Of a DNA stretch of 64,000 nucleotides, positions 23,891 through 37,500 are shown piece after piece. Source of the stretch: Calliopum simillimum (taxonomy: Eukaryota; Arthropoda; Insecta; Diptera; Lauxaniidae); contig OX638368.1 in the NCBI GenBank assembly GCA_951812925.1, forward strand, positions 5,208,001 through 5,272,000, in the 5' to 3' direction. Made by a program: the position numbers and the translations under genes. The notes under the pieces were generated by a model. The model worked only from the letters and a program-made list of their open reading frames with translations. It was not told the DNA's origin and did not search any database. Numbering within the stretch: position 1 is the first letter of the stretch; each line of letters starts with the position of its first letter.

Positions 23891-24770
23891 CCGGAGCGTT
23901 CAAAAGCCAAAAACTTTAAGTAGCGACCGAATACCATCTGGAGTTATACAACATTTTAAATCTTATCAATTATGCTTTAATCTAAAATACTTTTAAAAAT
24001 AATTTAAGTTGGGTTTTTTAAAAAAAAAAATGCCAAAGTATTTTTAAATTTAAAAAATTTTGGTGAAAAAATTTTTTTTTTAAACGTATTATTTTTTTAT
24101 AAAAAGAAAATTTAAAAATAATAGAATAAAATTCTTACAATTTTCAAATTACAAAGTTTTTTGTAAGCTATAAATTTTTGAAAATACGCCCTTCTTAACA
24201 AAAAATCCTCGCGCATTATTAATCTTGCACACAAGTACTACCATATTGCCAAAGTTGAGCGAAATCGGAGACAAACAAAAAATGTTCAGCTGGTACACTT
24301 GGCATGTTTTGCTTCATATACATATTTAGATATTCTATGAAGCTTTCAGGGTGTCTTAGAAAATAGATCAATTAACACAGTGTAACAGCAAAATTAGGAA
24401 CAAGACTTGGCTATACTGAGATGATAGCCCTATCATAGCTGAATAAAACCGCCGATGGGTTTCGCAAAGTTAGCTGCATACCGGTTTTCATCCACCTATA
24501 AAGTTTTTCTAAGAAAATTTTCACTTACCGATGAATAGCGTAGCTACTTGTCCAACAAACAACTTTACCGTACTTACAAAATATCAATTGTTCAAAAAAT
24601 ATTCTTATGCAAAATTGAAATAGACTGTAAAATGCATGGATTTTCTGAACACTCGATGTGGGATTCGATGAGAATTTTCGGCTGTTGAACGCCTGTTGTC
24701 GGCAAAACCTTTTTTTACACAAAGGCATCGTACGAAAAAAATGTGCAAGACATAAATTATACTTTATCAG
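23891..24770. other. Intergenic AT-rich DNA
   Basis: Low-complexity AT runs; no gene, RNA or clear repeat ends seen. Confidence 0.4.
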
Positions 24771-24774
24771 CCAT

Positions 24775-25145
24775 GTCGTCTGTCTGTGGAAATCATTTTA
24801 ATATTTTTTGTGAGAAAGATATTTCGATAAAATTTTGTACATTGTCGTTATTGCAAAAGTTAACTCGTGGAATTAGAAATGAGAAAAATCGTTTAACGAA
24901 CACGCCTAACACCCAAACAAAATACAAATATTTAAAAATCGATTTCATAAAATTTATTTACGATAATGAAACCAAAATATCTATGTATAAATGCAGCAAA
25001 CCCTGAGCAAAAACTTTATGAAATCGGAGGAAAAGACGTGGCACCTCCCATATAATCAAATTTTTCAAAATGCTGTAGTGCATTCTTTGAGCTTACTAGA
25101 TTGGATAACAGGTTGTGCGATGAAAGATTTTCGAATATAAAAGAT
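24775..25145. mobile_element. Diverged copy of the GGGCGTGGCA TIR element (copy 3)
   Basis: The order CGTCTGTCTGTGGAAAT, GAACACGCCTAACACCCA, GACGTGGCACCTCCCATATAA, AAAATGCTGTAGTGCA follows the element at 27480-28220. The last ~120 bases are duplicated at 53390-53525 as part of the block that carried gene C to pseudogene E. Confidence 0.55.
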
Positions 25146-25372
25146 TTCAGTAAACTATCAAAACTTAGAATTTATATGTTTTCAAAAATATACATTTACG
25201 GACGAAACCCTCACACATATGTATGTACATTCTTAGATGTCAACTCTTTTTACTCATACATATGTATGCGTATAAGCTCGAAAAAACTTATTAGACAAAT
25301 CCAAAATATGTGGTTCGTAAAAATGTAAGATTTGTAAAAGAATGCCCCATGTATGCAATCATTTCTGAATAG

Positions 25373-25378
25373 TTTATT
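25373..25378 (-). terminator. Putative polyadenylation signal of gene C
   Basis: AATAAA on the minus strand, 61 bases after the stop codon of gene C. Confidence 0.5.
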
Positions 25379-25438
25379 TCATATCAGTTCTCTGTAATCT
25401 CTCCATATAATAATATCTTTCCATGAAATGAAAACATT

Positions 25439-26641
25439 TTACTTCCTGGTAGGCTTATTGGGATTCATTATCCAATTGAGTAAACTTATTGGACATTTCT
25501 GATGAAATTGTTGTTCACAACCCTCTGCGTCAGCGCCGCCCAAAGCATGCGTATATTCATCATTAGTACTATGATGAACTGGCATTCTTAAGAAAAAAAT
25601 AATGTAAATAAAATTCACTTAAAGATGGATTAAATGAAAATAACTCACGTTAAAATAGCACGCATCATATCCTGCAACATGGAATAACCTGGCGGCAGTA
25701 ATAAACTTTTGGACTCACAAATAGCACGTAGTATGCAAGCTTTCATGTCATAGCCCAAACTGAAAATAGAAAATGAACCAAATTTAAAGGATGTATCTGA
25801 CCAAAGTCCACGTAACAACTACGATCCTCCTCTTCACTCACATTTTGCTAAAACCTTCAAATTTTTCAAAAATTTGCCTACGATCACGATGTCCATGATA
25901 TTGCTGCCAAGATGGTGGTGCGTAAGTTTCCACATCATAAGATTCCAAAGGTTCTTGTTGTAACTCATTTTCTACCATTGGTGGCCACCAACTGCTGTGT
26001 TCCTCTGATTTTGCCAACGCCGCCGCCGGTGTCCAGTCGTCGTCCAATCGCTGTTGATAATCATTACTCTCATAATTCGCATATTGCTGCCAATTTATGG
26101 GGTCAGCGTAATCAATTTTCTTTGGAGTATAATCCACCCATTGGAGTGCTGTTCCACTAACATCATCAATACGTTGGACTTTTCGTGGCCTCGTCGCATG
26201 CACTGCCTTATAGCGCAATCCAATACCAGGTATATAAACGTAAATTGGCGTTGTAGGTCCTTTCGGCTTGGGTGTAGTTGTTGTAGATGGACGCAGAAAT
26301 TTTGGTATCAAATCGCTGGGTTGTGAGAAACCTTCATAGTAGGTGGCCACTTCAATGACATTAGCAAAGCCACGTGGATATGGAAACACCATACGTTTGC
26401 CAATGTTGACTGTAAATTTAAGACTGCCACCTGGTGGTAACAATAGGAAGCGTTTTTGGCGTGAAAAGACACGTTGCACAGTGGATCTTAGGATGCTCCT
26501 CGTACTCGGTGGTGGTGTGCCAAATTGATATGTTATGTTACTGTACTTTTGACCATCGTCGTTGCCTCTCGTTAGCGATGTCAAAAGACAAAAGCTGAGC
26601 AAATGAAAGCAAATGGTTAGATGTTGAAGTTGAAGTTTCAT
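25439..26641 (-). CDS. DM4/12 family protein, gene C (3 exons, 352 aa)
   Basis: Exons on the minus strand are 26641-25842, 25759-25649 and 25586-25439, with GTGAGT donors and two phase-2 introns. The joined frame is 1059 bases with one stop. The open frame extends 17 codons upstream to 26692. I chose the inner Met because the following MKLQLQHLTI signal peptide matches gene D (MKLQILHFHL). RQKR at residues 61-64 precedes FLLLPPGG, the family's basic-site motif. A Thr/Pro linker and IYVYIPGIGLRYKA follow, then a Tyr/Asp/Trp-rich middle. The Cys module is ACILRAICESKSLLLPPGYS in exon 2 and GCEQQFHQKC in exon 3. Secretion is inferred. It is the parent-like copy of pseudogene E, and D is a more distant paralogue. 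Confidence 0.9.
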
Positions 26642-26699
26642 TGCGGCTTGTGGGCCAAATGCTCCACAAATTGTACTGCTATTATTTGGCAAGTGTTAA

Positions 26700-27258
26700 A
26701 TTTTAAATACCATTTTATTGTTTATGGTTGATTTTTTTGTCAAAGTCGCCTAGGGTTTTGTTGTTTTCGCTATGCGTGCTCATTTTGTTGGCACTCTTTT
26801 GCTAAATTCGCAAATTAAGACCTCAGAATCTCTCTAATACTGCACAGTGGGGCTTATTAGCATATGAGTGCTATCACTGCCATAACTTTCGTATTCAAAT
26901 ATCATCGTGCTTTGACATTTATGTTGCAGACTGATAGAGTATTAGTTTACAATATTCCAATTTATTTGAACACAAATGGTTTGCGAGCGTAATGCGTATT
27001 CTTATTATGATATTACTTGTGCTCCCTTTGTTAAACGGTTTTTGAATTACGAAGTTAACCAATTTTTTAAATTTTTTTTATTTTTTAAATACACAATCCC
27101 ACTGTGCTTTTACGAACATAAAATCGTTCGGTTTACTTTTGTTAATCGATTAAAAATTTCCAACAAAAATATTTTTCCTTTATAATTTTATGGTTTATTT
27201 ACATATTAGTAGGGTAATTCTTTTTTAAATAAAACTTAAAATACATAAAATAAAACAA
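26700..27258. other. Divergent spacer between gene C and the nested element before gene B
   Basis: This spacer should contain the gene C promoter. The segment 26860-27015 (GCCATAACTTTCGTATTCAA ... TATGATATTACTTGTGC) resembles the short MITE at 57172-57314 and is probably a decayed copy. Confidence 0.4.
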
Positions 27259-27259
27259 T

Positions 27260-28419
27260 TGAGCCGTTTATTTTGAAAGTGACCTAAGTCCATTTCGGGG
27301 GAAAAGTAATGTCGTTCATTATAGGCCGTAATAATCGGTTTTTTGCCCGATACTATTTTTATACCCTACACCCAGGGTATATTCACTTTGTCCTTCCGTT
27401 TGCAACGTAGAGAAGGAGGCGTGGCAGATATAGAAAAGTATATATATTCTTGATCAGCGTCACCTCCTGAGTCGATATAGCCATGTCCATCTGTCTGGCT
27501 GGCTGTGTGTGGAAATACACTTTTTGGAAAAACTATGCAAAATAATTCAATGAAATTTGGTGCACTGCCTCCGTTGTCAAAAATAATTCGGAAGATTGAA
27601 AATGAGCGAAATCGATCAACGGACACGCCTACCGCCCATACAAAAAATATATTCAAAATGCAATTTTAGGAGTATTTTTCACGACAATGCAACCAAAATA
27701 CGCATAAATAGTAAGAATTGTAACCGCAAGCTCTGAAAAAAAAACTAAACTAATTCGGACAAGAGGGCGTGGTACCTCCCATATAAGCAAAAGCTTCAAA
27801 ACGCTATACTGAAAGCGTTTTTTGAGATATTCGAACCAAATTCAACTCAGACACTAAGGATCATAAATGAAAGCTCTCAACAAAAATTGGGTGAAATCGG
27901 ACAAGGGGGCGTGGCATCTCCCATATAAACAAAAGTTTCAAAATGCTATACTGAAAGAGTTTTTTGAGATAATCCAACCAAACTTCACTCAAATACTAAA
28001 GACTATGAATGCACGCTCTAAGCTAAAACTAGACGAACTCGGACAAGAGGGCGTGGCACCTCCTATATAAGCAAAAGCTTCAAAACGCTATACTGAAAAC
28101 GTTTTCCACTCAGACACTAAAAACTATAAATCCAAACTCTGGACAAAAACTGGGTGAACTCGGACAAGAGAGCTTAGCACCTCCCATATGAGCAAAATTT
28201 TAAAAATACTGCAGTGTAGGGTATTTAATGTTTGGACAGGACAAATTTTACACCCTTACTAGTTTAAACATAACCCCATCAATTTCACACAATGTGGTAA
28301 GCTTTCTGTAAAGACAGAATTCAATTTTATTCGTTCTGAACAAAATGCCAGCTAATTCATGTTATGGCATTACTTTTGCCCCGAAATGGACTTAGGCCAC
28401 TTTCAAAATAAACGGCTCA
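27260..28419. mobile_element. TIR element (GAGCCGTTTATTTTG ends) carrying a nested element
   Basis: The left end (27260: TGAGCCGTTTATTTTGAAAG) and the right end (CTTTCAAAATAAACGGCTCA to 28419) are inverted for ~55-60 bp. The match continues through CCTAAGTCCATTTCGGGG and AAAAGTAATGTC. A second TIR element (27361-28224) is wholly inside it. No transposase remains. The right end stops 117 bp before the gene B start codon and is followed directly by TATATAT. Confidence 0.8.
27361..28224. mobile_element. TIR element with ~130-bp internal tandem units (copy 2)
   Basis: The ends are ATACCCTACAC and GTGTAGGGTAT, exact inverted matches of 11 bp. The marker GAGTCGATATAGCCATGTC is at about 27473. From ~27740 on, four imperfect units of ~130 bp repeat GGACAAGAGGGCGTGGCAC, CTCCCATATAAGCAAAAG, CTATACTGAAAGCG and TTTTTTGAGATA. 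The element is nested in 27260-28419. Short open frames inside are repeat-derived. Confidence 0.82.
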
Positions 28420-28536
28420 TATATATTCACGTTAGCGATACACTGAACGAATAATTTATCAAAATAGAATCATCTCATAGTTTTGAAAAATCTCAATAGT
28501 TTTATCAAACTTTAAAAAAAAAAAAAGAACAAAGCA
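28420..28536 (+). promoter_or_regulatory. Candidate core promoter / 5' leader of gene B
   Basis: Only 117 bp separate the transposon end from the gene B ATG. TATATAT at 28420-28426 is the only TATA-like box. The placement is plausible, but no initiator or transcription start is identifiable. Confidence 0.3.
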
Positions 28537-31500
28537 ATGACTTTAAATAAAATGAATACACCATTATTGCTATTTCTACACACACTGTTGGCGACAATGC
28601 TGTTACAACACAACAACAGACATGGCAGCACAGGTAGTGCCGCTGCCACCGCCACCTCAGCGAAAGAGACGACGACGACGACTGTAAATGGTGGTGTTGC
28701 CAATTTGATGCAACTTAATTTCGAGCAAACGCTGTCAGCAAAATTAGCTGAAGAAGAGAAAAACTTTCCATCGTCATCAGCATCAGGGCCAGGAACAGCA
28801 ACATCCTCATCATCGTTGTTGCTGTCACGCAAGCGACGTTATTTGCTATTTCCCGAGGGCAGCTCGTTTCAGCTGGGTAAGTTTAGTCAAGCAAGCATAT
28901 ACTGCTAAAACTGTGTGTATGTGTACGTGAGTGGGCGTATATGTGTGTATGTGGGCGTGGTATGAGTGTAGCCTTTGTGGCCTGCAGTCATTTGTTAATT
29001 TGGTGAGATAAGAAAAGAAGTAATTGGCATAGCGCAAGCAAACAAAAAAAAAAGCGTATGACCGCGGGTTGCACTGCTCCGCCATTAAACACACACACAC
29101 ATACATACAGGTGTACAAAAGGAAGAGCTCAACGCGCAATCAGGTCAATTTTGTTTGCCAAAGCGAAGGCTTCAGATTGAGCAAAACCTATTTTTGTTTT
29201 CTTTACGACGTAAATGTTTTACTTTAAAAACTTTTTTTTGTCACTGATTTTTGAAACCTTTTTTTTTTGGAAAGTCAGTAGTTGGCCATTTCAAGAGAGT
29301 TCAATGCGTTCACTAACCTCAAAAAGTTGCACAGCAATATATAGCAAGTCAAGTAATTAAATGTTGCTCATACGTCATGTTTGGCAAAGCAAACTCATAT
29401 GCTGCTGTACTTCAAGTTGCCATTTCTCAGCTTTGATACAACTTAGCGCTGTTTTGTCTTCAACATATTTTTGAATACATTTTTTTGTCATAGTATTTCC
29501 AGTTTAAATACTGGCCGCCTTAAAAAACTCGGTAAAAATCTCTACAAAATGCTTTATATTTTGAAAATTTCCATAAATCTAAAATTGTTTTTTTCCTCTC
29601 AAATTCTCAAACAGTTTGGGATGGCATCATCGGTGTTGTAGACTATGTAAATTATCTAATTCTTGGCATAACTGTTGCCTTGGCCTGGGAGTTGCCAAGT
29701 AAAGCGCCCAGTGAAATGATTGAAGATATACGCATACAATTGCAAGAAGGCACCTTAGGACAACCAGTAGCACCCAGTAGCTCTGATGGTCGCCGTAATG
29801 ATACCATCAACAATATTAAATATGTTGACAAAACAAAACCAAAAGGATCATCATCAACATCACCAGCTGGAAAGGCACCAACTTATATTAATTTATCACA
29901 GACGCAAACAAAACAACAGAATTTAAGTCGCTACAGAAATAAAAATTTAATACCTGCATTTCATGCGCCAATGCATCAGAATTATTACCACCCATATACA
30001 ATGTACCCCAATAGCAAATATGTAAGGTTGCCAGCGCCAAATAACAAATATCGTGGCAAAGATGGTTTTGTTGCTGCTGTCGGTGGTGGTGGTGTTGCTG
30101 GTAATGGTATTGGTCATTACAACTACCCCGCTGGGAAGAAAAACTGGCGGCGCAAGGATGATTATTATTACAGTAAAAATGTAAATCCCTTTGGTAAATG
30201 GACAAAGGTGAAGATGGATGATTATGGTTATACGCCAGCGGGTAGCAAATATCCTTGGTGGAATTTAGCAGCAAGGTAAAACAATTGAGCTAGTGTGAAC
30301 AGTGTTGGAAATAAAATTAAAAATGTGCAAAGAGAAAATGTTAATAAACATTTAACAGAATGTTTAAACAAAATAAGGTCTATAAACCTTTTGTTGAAAA
30401 CAATATTTACAAACATTATGTACGCAATAAGTATTAATAAAGATTTTTCATAGAACTAATGTTAATAAGCTGTTTGCCAATAGGCAGTTTGCTTAGATTT
30501 AATGCTTATAAACATTTTATTTTTTTATAAATATTTTGTTTATAATGTAAGTAAATGTTCATAAACGTTGTATGCAAACAAAGTGTTTACAAACGTTGTT
30601 TGCAAGATAAAAGCTTAGCAACATTTAATGTAAACAAAATGGTTATCAACATTGAAATATTTATAAGCCCCTCTTTGTTTATAAACATAATGTTTATACA
30701 CAATGTTTGTAAACACAATATTTAGAAACACTTTGAATACAAACAATGTCATTTCTTAAAAACTTTTTTGAATTGAATTGATGTAAATCAAATTAAATCA
30801 AACTTAATTGAATTGAATTAAATTGAATTGAATTGAATTGAATTGAATTGAATTGAATTGAATTGAATTGAATTGAATTGAATTGAATTGAATTGAATTG
30901 AATTGAATTGAATTGAATTGAATTGAATTGAATTGAATTGAATTGAATTGAATTGAATTGAATTGAATTGAATTGAATTGAATTGAATTGAATTGAATTG
31001 AATTGAACTGAATTGAATTGAATTGAATTGAATTGAATTGAATTGAATTGAATTGAATTGAACTGAACTGAATTGAATTGAATTGAATTGAATTGAATTG
31101 AATTGAATTGAATTGAATTGAATTGAATTGAATTGAATTGAATTGAATTGAATTGAATTGAATTGAATTGAATTGAATTGAATTGAATTGAATTGAATTG
31201 AATTGAATTGAATTGAATTGAATTGAATTGAATTGAATTGAATTGAATTGAATTGAATTGAATTGAATTGAATTGAATTGAATTGAATTGAATTGAATTG
31301 AATTGAATTGAATTGAATTGAATTGAATTGAATTGAATTGAATTGAATTGAATTGAATTGAATTGAATTGAATTGAATTGAATTGAATTGAATTGAATTG
31401 AATTGAATTGAATTGAATTGAATTGAATTGAATTGAATTGAATTGAATTGAATTGAATTGAATTGAATTGAATTGAATTGAATTGAATTGAATTGAATTG

Positions 31501-34500
31501 AATTGAATTGAATTGAATTGAATTGAATTGAATTGAATTGAATTGAATTGAATTGAATTGAATTGAATTGAATTGAATTGAATTGAATTGAATTGAATTG
31601 AATTGAATTGAATTGAATTGAATTGAATTGAATTGAATTGAATTGAATTGAATTGAATTGAATTGAATTGAATTGAATTGAATTGAATTGAATTGAATTG
31701 AATTGAATTGAATTGAATTGAATTGAATTGAATTGAATTGAATTGAATTGAATTGAATTGAATTGAATTGAATTGAATTGAATTGAATTGAATTGAATTG
31801 AATTGAATTGAATTGAATTGAATTGAATTGAATTGAATTGAATTGAATTGAATTGAATTGAATTGAATTGAATTGAATTGAATTGAATTGAATTGAATTG
31901 AATTGAATTGAATTGAATTGAATTGAATTGAATTGAATTGAATTGAATTGAATTGAATTGAATTGAATTGAATTGAATTGAATTGAATTGAATTGAATTG
32001 AATTGAATTGAATTGAATTGAATTGAATTGAATTGAATTGAATTGAATTGAATTGAATTGAATTGAATTGAATTGAATTGAATTGAATTGAATTGAATTG
32101 AATTGAATTGAATTGAATTGAATTGAATTGAATTGAATTGAATTGAATTGAATTGAATTGAATTGAATTGAATTGAATTGAATTGAATTGAATTGAATTG
32201 AATTGAATTGAATTGAATTGAATTGAATTGAATTGAATTGAATTGAATTGAATTGAATTGAATTGAATTGAATTGAATTGAATTGAATTGAATTGAATTG
32301 AATTGAATTGAATTGAATTGAATTGAATTGAATTGAATTGAATTGATTGAATTGAATTGAATTGAATTGAATTGAATTGAATTGAATTGAATTGAATTGA
32401 ATTGAATTGAATTGAATTGAATTGAATTGAATTGAATTGAATTGAATTGAATTGAATTGAATTGAATTGAATTGAATTGAATTGAATTGAATTGAATTGA
32501 ATTGAATTGAATTGAATTGAATTGAATTGAATTGAATTGAATTGAATTGAATTGAATTGAATTGAATTGAATTGAATTGAATTGAATTGAATTGAATTGA
32601 ATTGAATTGAATTGAATTGAATTGAATTGAATTGAATTGAATTGAATTGAATTGAATTGAATTGAATTGAATTGAATTGAATTGAATTGAATTGAATTGA
32701 ATTGAATTGAATTGAATTGAATTGAATTGAATTGAATTGAATTGAATTGAATTGAATTGAATTGAATTGAATTGAATTAAATTGAATTGAATTGAATTGA
32801 ATTGAATTGAATTGAATTGAATTGAATTGAATTAAATTAAATTGAATTGAATTGAATTGAATTGAATTGAATTGAATTGAATTGATTTGATTTGAATTGA
32901 ATTGAATTGAATTGAATTGAATTGAATTGAATTGAATTGAATTGAGTTAATTTAACATATTAAAATAGCGTTAGCTGAAAATTTAAAGCAATGCTTAAAA
33001 ATGTATATAAACAATTTTTGTAAACAATGTTCATATTCAATGTTTATAAACAATGTTTATAATCAATGTTTTTAAACAATGTTTTAAACATTGTTTTTTA
33101 TGGAATTTTCTCACAAATTTTTTAAAAATTATAAATCATTCTCTATGCATTGTATTTGCATTACGGTCCTAAATTCGAAAATTAATTTTTCAATTAACGT
33201 GCAATGTTTATAAACAATTTAAAAGAAAGATGTTTTATAAGCAAAATTTATGAACAGTATCAATTTTCAGAAATAGTGCAGGCAAATTAGGTATTCATTT
33301 CTAATTTTGTTGAACATGCACCGATTTTGATCCGACAGGGCTCATTTTCTTCGCAATAAAATTTAGAAAAAAACCAACACATTAGTTTTTTCCGGCCTTT
33401 CCCCAAAATTTCTTTAGTCTCCCGTGAACCCTCAAAATCGGATAAATTCAATAAAACTCTTCTAAAATGCTTAAAAATAGAAAGTTATGCTATTCACGGG
33501 GTTCTCTAGATTGCTGAATCTAAATATGATGTGGAAAATGAAAAAACTCAAAATGGCGCCCGGAAAACTGCGTACATACCCATTTTAAGCACCAAAAATG
33601 GGAAAAAATCGTTACAGGGGGCTTAAGCCTAGAAGTCTTGTTACATTGTATGAATTTATACGATCGGTGTGGGATATTGTTTTTTATACTATAAAGAGTA
33701 AAGTTTATCAAAAATTTTTTAGTGTTTTTGATTTGTTTATTATTTAAGCAATAACTTAAAAAAAGTTAATACAACTCAAAATTAAAAATATTTGTAACAT
33801 TTTGCAAACCATTTTTTCTAAACTAATTTGAGGTTGCTGAACACGAAAAAACCAATTATTTTTTTTTCCTTGTGGCCGTTCCCGAGTTATTCGTTAATTT
33901 ATATTTTCGAGGTTATAGCTTCATATACATCAATATATTTCTATGACCCCTAGTCCGATTAATTTTATTTTTCCACGTTTACAAAGAATGATTTATGGCG
34001 CTTCTAACAAGTACACCAATGATTATGCTTCGAACAAAATTGACTGAGTTATAGCAGGAAAAAGTTTGAAATATCACAAATTTTTGAAACTTTTCACTTC
34101 AGCTTCAAATGAAACAATTGGTTTTTTGCATATAATTTTTTTAAATACTTGTTTTTTAGTAATTTTATTAAAAGGCGCATATAATTGCAAACATTTTAAG
34201 CCTATGTTGAGTAAAATCGAATGAAATTTTGGTGCAATAAGGAAGATGTGAAAATTTTCGAAATGTTCGGCCTGAGTCAACAGATCCGATTTTTCAGCCT
34301 CCAAATAGGACACCCTACACTTATTGAACACTTTAGAGATATTTTTAGTAACTTCTAATCATTCTCTGTAGAAGAACATTGCGGATTGTATCAAAAATAT
34401 TAATTTTTGAAAGAAATCGAAATTTCCCTATTGCACTAAAACCCTAATATCTTTTGGAAATTTCATTCGATTTTGCTCAACATAGGCTTAAAATGTTTGC

Positions 34501-37500
34501 AATTATATGTGCCCTTTAATAAAATTACTAAAAAACAAGTATTTAAAAAAATTATATGCCAAAAACCAAATGTTTCATTTGAAGTTGATGTGAAAAATTT
34601 CAAAAATTTGTGATATTTAAAACTTTTTCCTGCTATAACTCAGTCAATTTTGTTCGAAGCATAATTATACTTGTTAGAAGCGCCATTAATCATTCTTTGT
34701 AAACGTGGAAAAATAAAATTGATCGGACTTGGCGTCATAGAAATATATTGATGTATATGAAGCTATAATCTCGAAAATATAAATTATCGAATAACTCGGG
34801 AACGACCGCAAGGAAAAAAAAAATAAATGCGTTTTTCGTGTTCAGCGACCTCAAATTAGTTTAGAAAAAATGGTTTCCAAAATGTTACAAATATTTTTAA
34901 TTTTGAGTTGTATTAACTTTTTTTAGTTATTGCTTAAATAATAAACAAATCAAAAACACAATAAAATTTTTGATAAACTTTACTTTTTATAGTATAAAAA
35001 ACAATATACCACACCGATCCTATAAATTTATACAATGTAACAAGACTTCTAGGCTTAAACCCCCTGTAACGATTTTTTCCCATTTTTGGTGCTTAAAATG
35101 GGTATGTACGCAGTTTTCCGGGCGCCATTTTGAGTTTTTTCATTTTTCAACATCATATTTGGATTCAGCAATCTAGAGAACTCCGTGGATAGCATAATTT
35201 TCCATTTTTAAGCATTTTAGAACAGTTTCATTGAATTTATCCGATTTTGAGGGTTCACAGGGGACTAAAGAAAGGCCGGAAAAAACTAATGTGTTGGTTT
35301 TGTTCTAAATTTTATTGCAAACAAAATGAGCTTTGTCGGATCAAAATCGGTGTATGTTCAACAGAATTAGAAATGAATACCTGTTTTTACCTAATTTGCC
35401 TGCACTAAAATTAATTTAAAAATTGAAAACTCTCTTTTAAAAAACTTTTATTTCATGTCCTATAATTTCATATATTTCAAACACTGTGGAATGAGTTGCC
35501 TTAAAACCTGTACATTATTCTTAACAACTACTATTTACATTTCATATTTATTGCTTTCTTTTCTTTTTAACTTCTTCCGCTGATACTCCTTCCGGCATTC
35601 ATTTACAGGCTACCAAATTCATTGCGTGGTGGAATAACACATCCTGTAGCAACAGCAAAGGTTGACAGCAATGGCAATCGTAAGCCAACAACAACAACAC
35701 AAACACTAAGGAATCAAAAACTACAACAGAAAACCGGATATTACCAATCCAATGCACGGCCAACAGCACGGAAGCATCGTATATACCCGATTTTTGGTAA
35801 ACGCAGCATAACGGAGCAGCAACTTAAAAAGTTGAATGCAACAACAGATGCAACCAACTCCTACTCCAATGAAAATATGCCACATCATCGTCAGCGTCGA
35901 AGCGGTATCGCTAGTCATGAGTTAAGCAAACTGGATCGGATACATATAAGGCATCACCGCCGTACGCGTCAAACGCTTTACGAGAAGATTGAAAAATACC
36001 TAGACAAGTAAGCAACATTTATTTAAACTTTTATCTATCATACTTCATGATAAATTTTAAAGAGTTTATTTGCTGGAAATTATTGTAGGTTTTCAAAAAT
36101 CTTAAATTTTGCATGTCATTCATACGTCATGTTGAGCTAAATGAGCTAAAACTTTTTTAAGTCTGTATCTATGGTCCGATGTGATTTGGAACTTATTTGG
36201 ATGAACTAACTTGTTAATTTTTTCTGAAACAACAGCAATATAAAGTTTATATCAATAGCTGGTAAGAGCAATGACGCTTTTTCAAGTAAAATGTTTGAGA
36301 ACATTTTTTTTTTTTTTTTTTTTATTGAATATTTTATATATTTTTGATTCATACGATTATTTTGAAATTTTAAGCCAAGCTGACATAAAACTGCAACTGA
36401 CAAACCAATTCATTTTATTGCAAAGACCCAAAGATGACATTTTAAGTAATTGCTTCCTTTCAATTTAAGATTTAATTTGTCAAAAAGACAAAGTGATTGC
36501 CAAGTACACAGTCTTTGTCATATTAGCTCATGTAAACTTATATCTAACACTTTATTAACAACATCGTTAAAACATCACTCAATGCTGATTGTATGCTGTT
36601 ACTTTGAAAATCACTTTTAATTGCTGGAGGTTATGATACGAACAACAGCAATAACAATAAAAACTAAATTGCAAACACAAAAAGAAACAAAAAGGAAAAT
36701 CATAAACTCTTCAAAGCAAAAATTGAGCTCTAAATTCAACAAAAGACGATAAAAATCCAAATCTACAAACTGTACAAAAAGTGAATCCAATATTTTTTTT
36801 TTTCGAGAATTTTACAAATTGCCAAGGCGACCTTGCAACATGGCAATCAGCAAAAGCAGCTGCTGCTCCTATGATATACAAATTCTTGCTGCCACTGCTG
36901 CATGCAAAACGCAAAAACAATCGTCAAATCAAAACTTACATTGTGTACAACCATATAACCGTACAACTCATATGCCAGCCAGCCAGCAGCTGTGATGTTG
37001 TAACTACAACAGCAACAGCAACAACAAAATCTTTGCAATCAATTTGTAAAAATCCCAAATAAGCTGACGCACTGAAACAGGACACCAATCGGAGATAGGG
37101 ATAAGGTTAAGAGGTTAGTGATTTGGAAAAGCGAGAAATTTTTTGAGGGAGAGAGAAGCACTTGCATTCAGCACCTATAGCACAGTTTAAGGGGATATTT
37201 CCAAATTTTGTCAGTTGGTTTTAATAGCTTGGAATAAAAACAATTACTGAATGCCAATGGAGACCACATTTAATGCACGTTTCAAGCCCGAGTAAGAAAG
37301 TTTGCAATCTTTCAAATAAGTTTCGCAGAACAATTACATTGAGTAAGTTTTAGATTGTTGGTAGTGTTGTAATGAATCTTTTTGCCGGGATGTAGCCGTC
37401 GGTGCCCAGGGTTCGTATACAAAAATTTATTTCCCCGCCAAGGAAACAAACACTTTTCATAAATTTCAGGGAGTTATTTCACAATTTTATTTCACTGCTT

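Noticed and set aside
30767..32950. CRISPR-like or protein-coding repeat
   Set aside because: A pure pentamer microsatellite without spacers; every frame of AATTG contains stops (TGA, TAA-like variants) or no start.
30330..33250. Forkhead-factor binding cluster (TGTTTA motifs)
   Set aside because: The motifs are explained by AT-rich tandem repetition; nothing shows regulatory function.
33520..35176. Two identical 63-68-codon frames (33520-33711 minus, 34970-35176 plus)
   Set aside because: They are mirror images within the arms of a fold-back element, not two genes.
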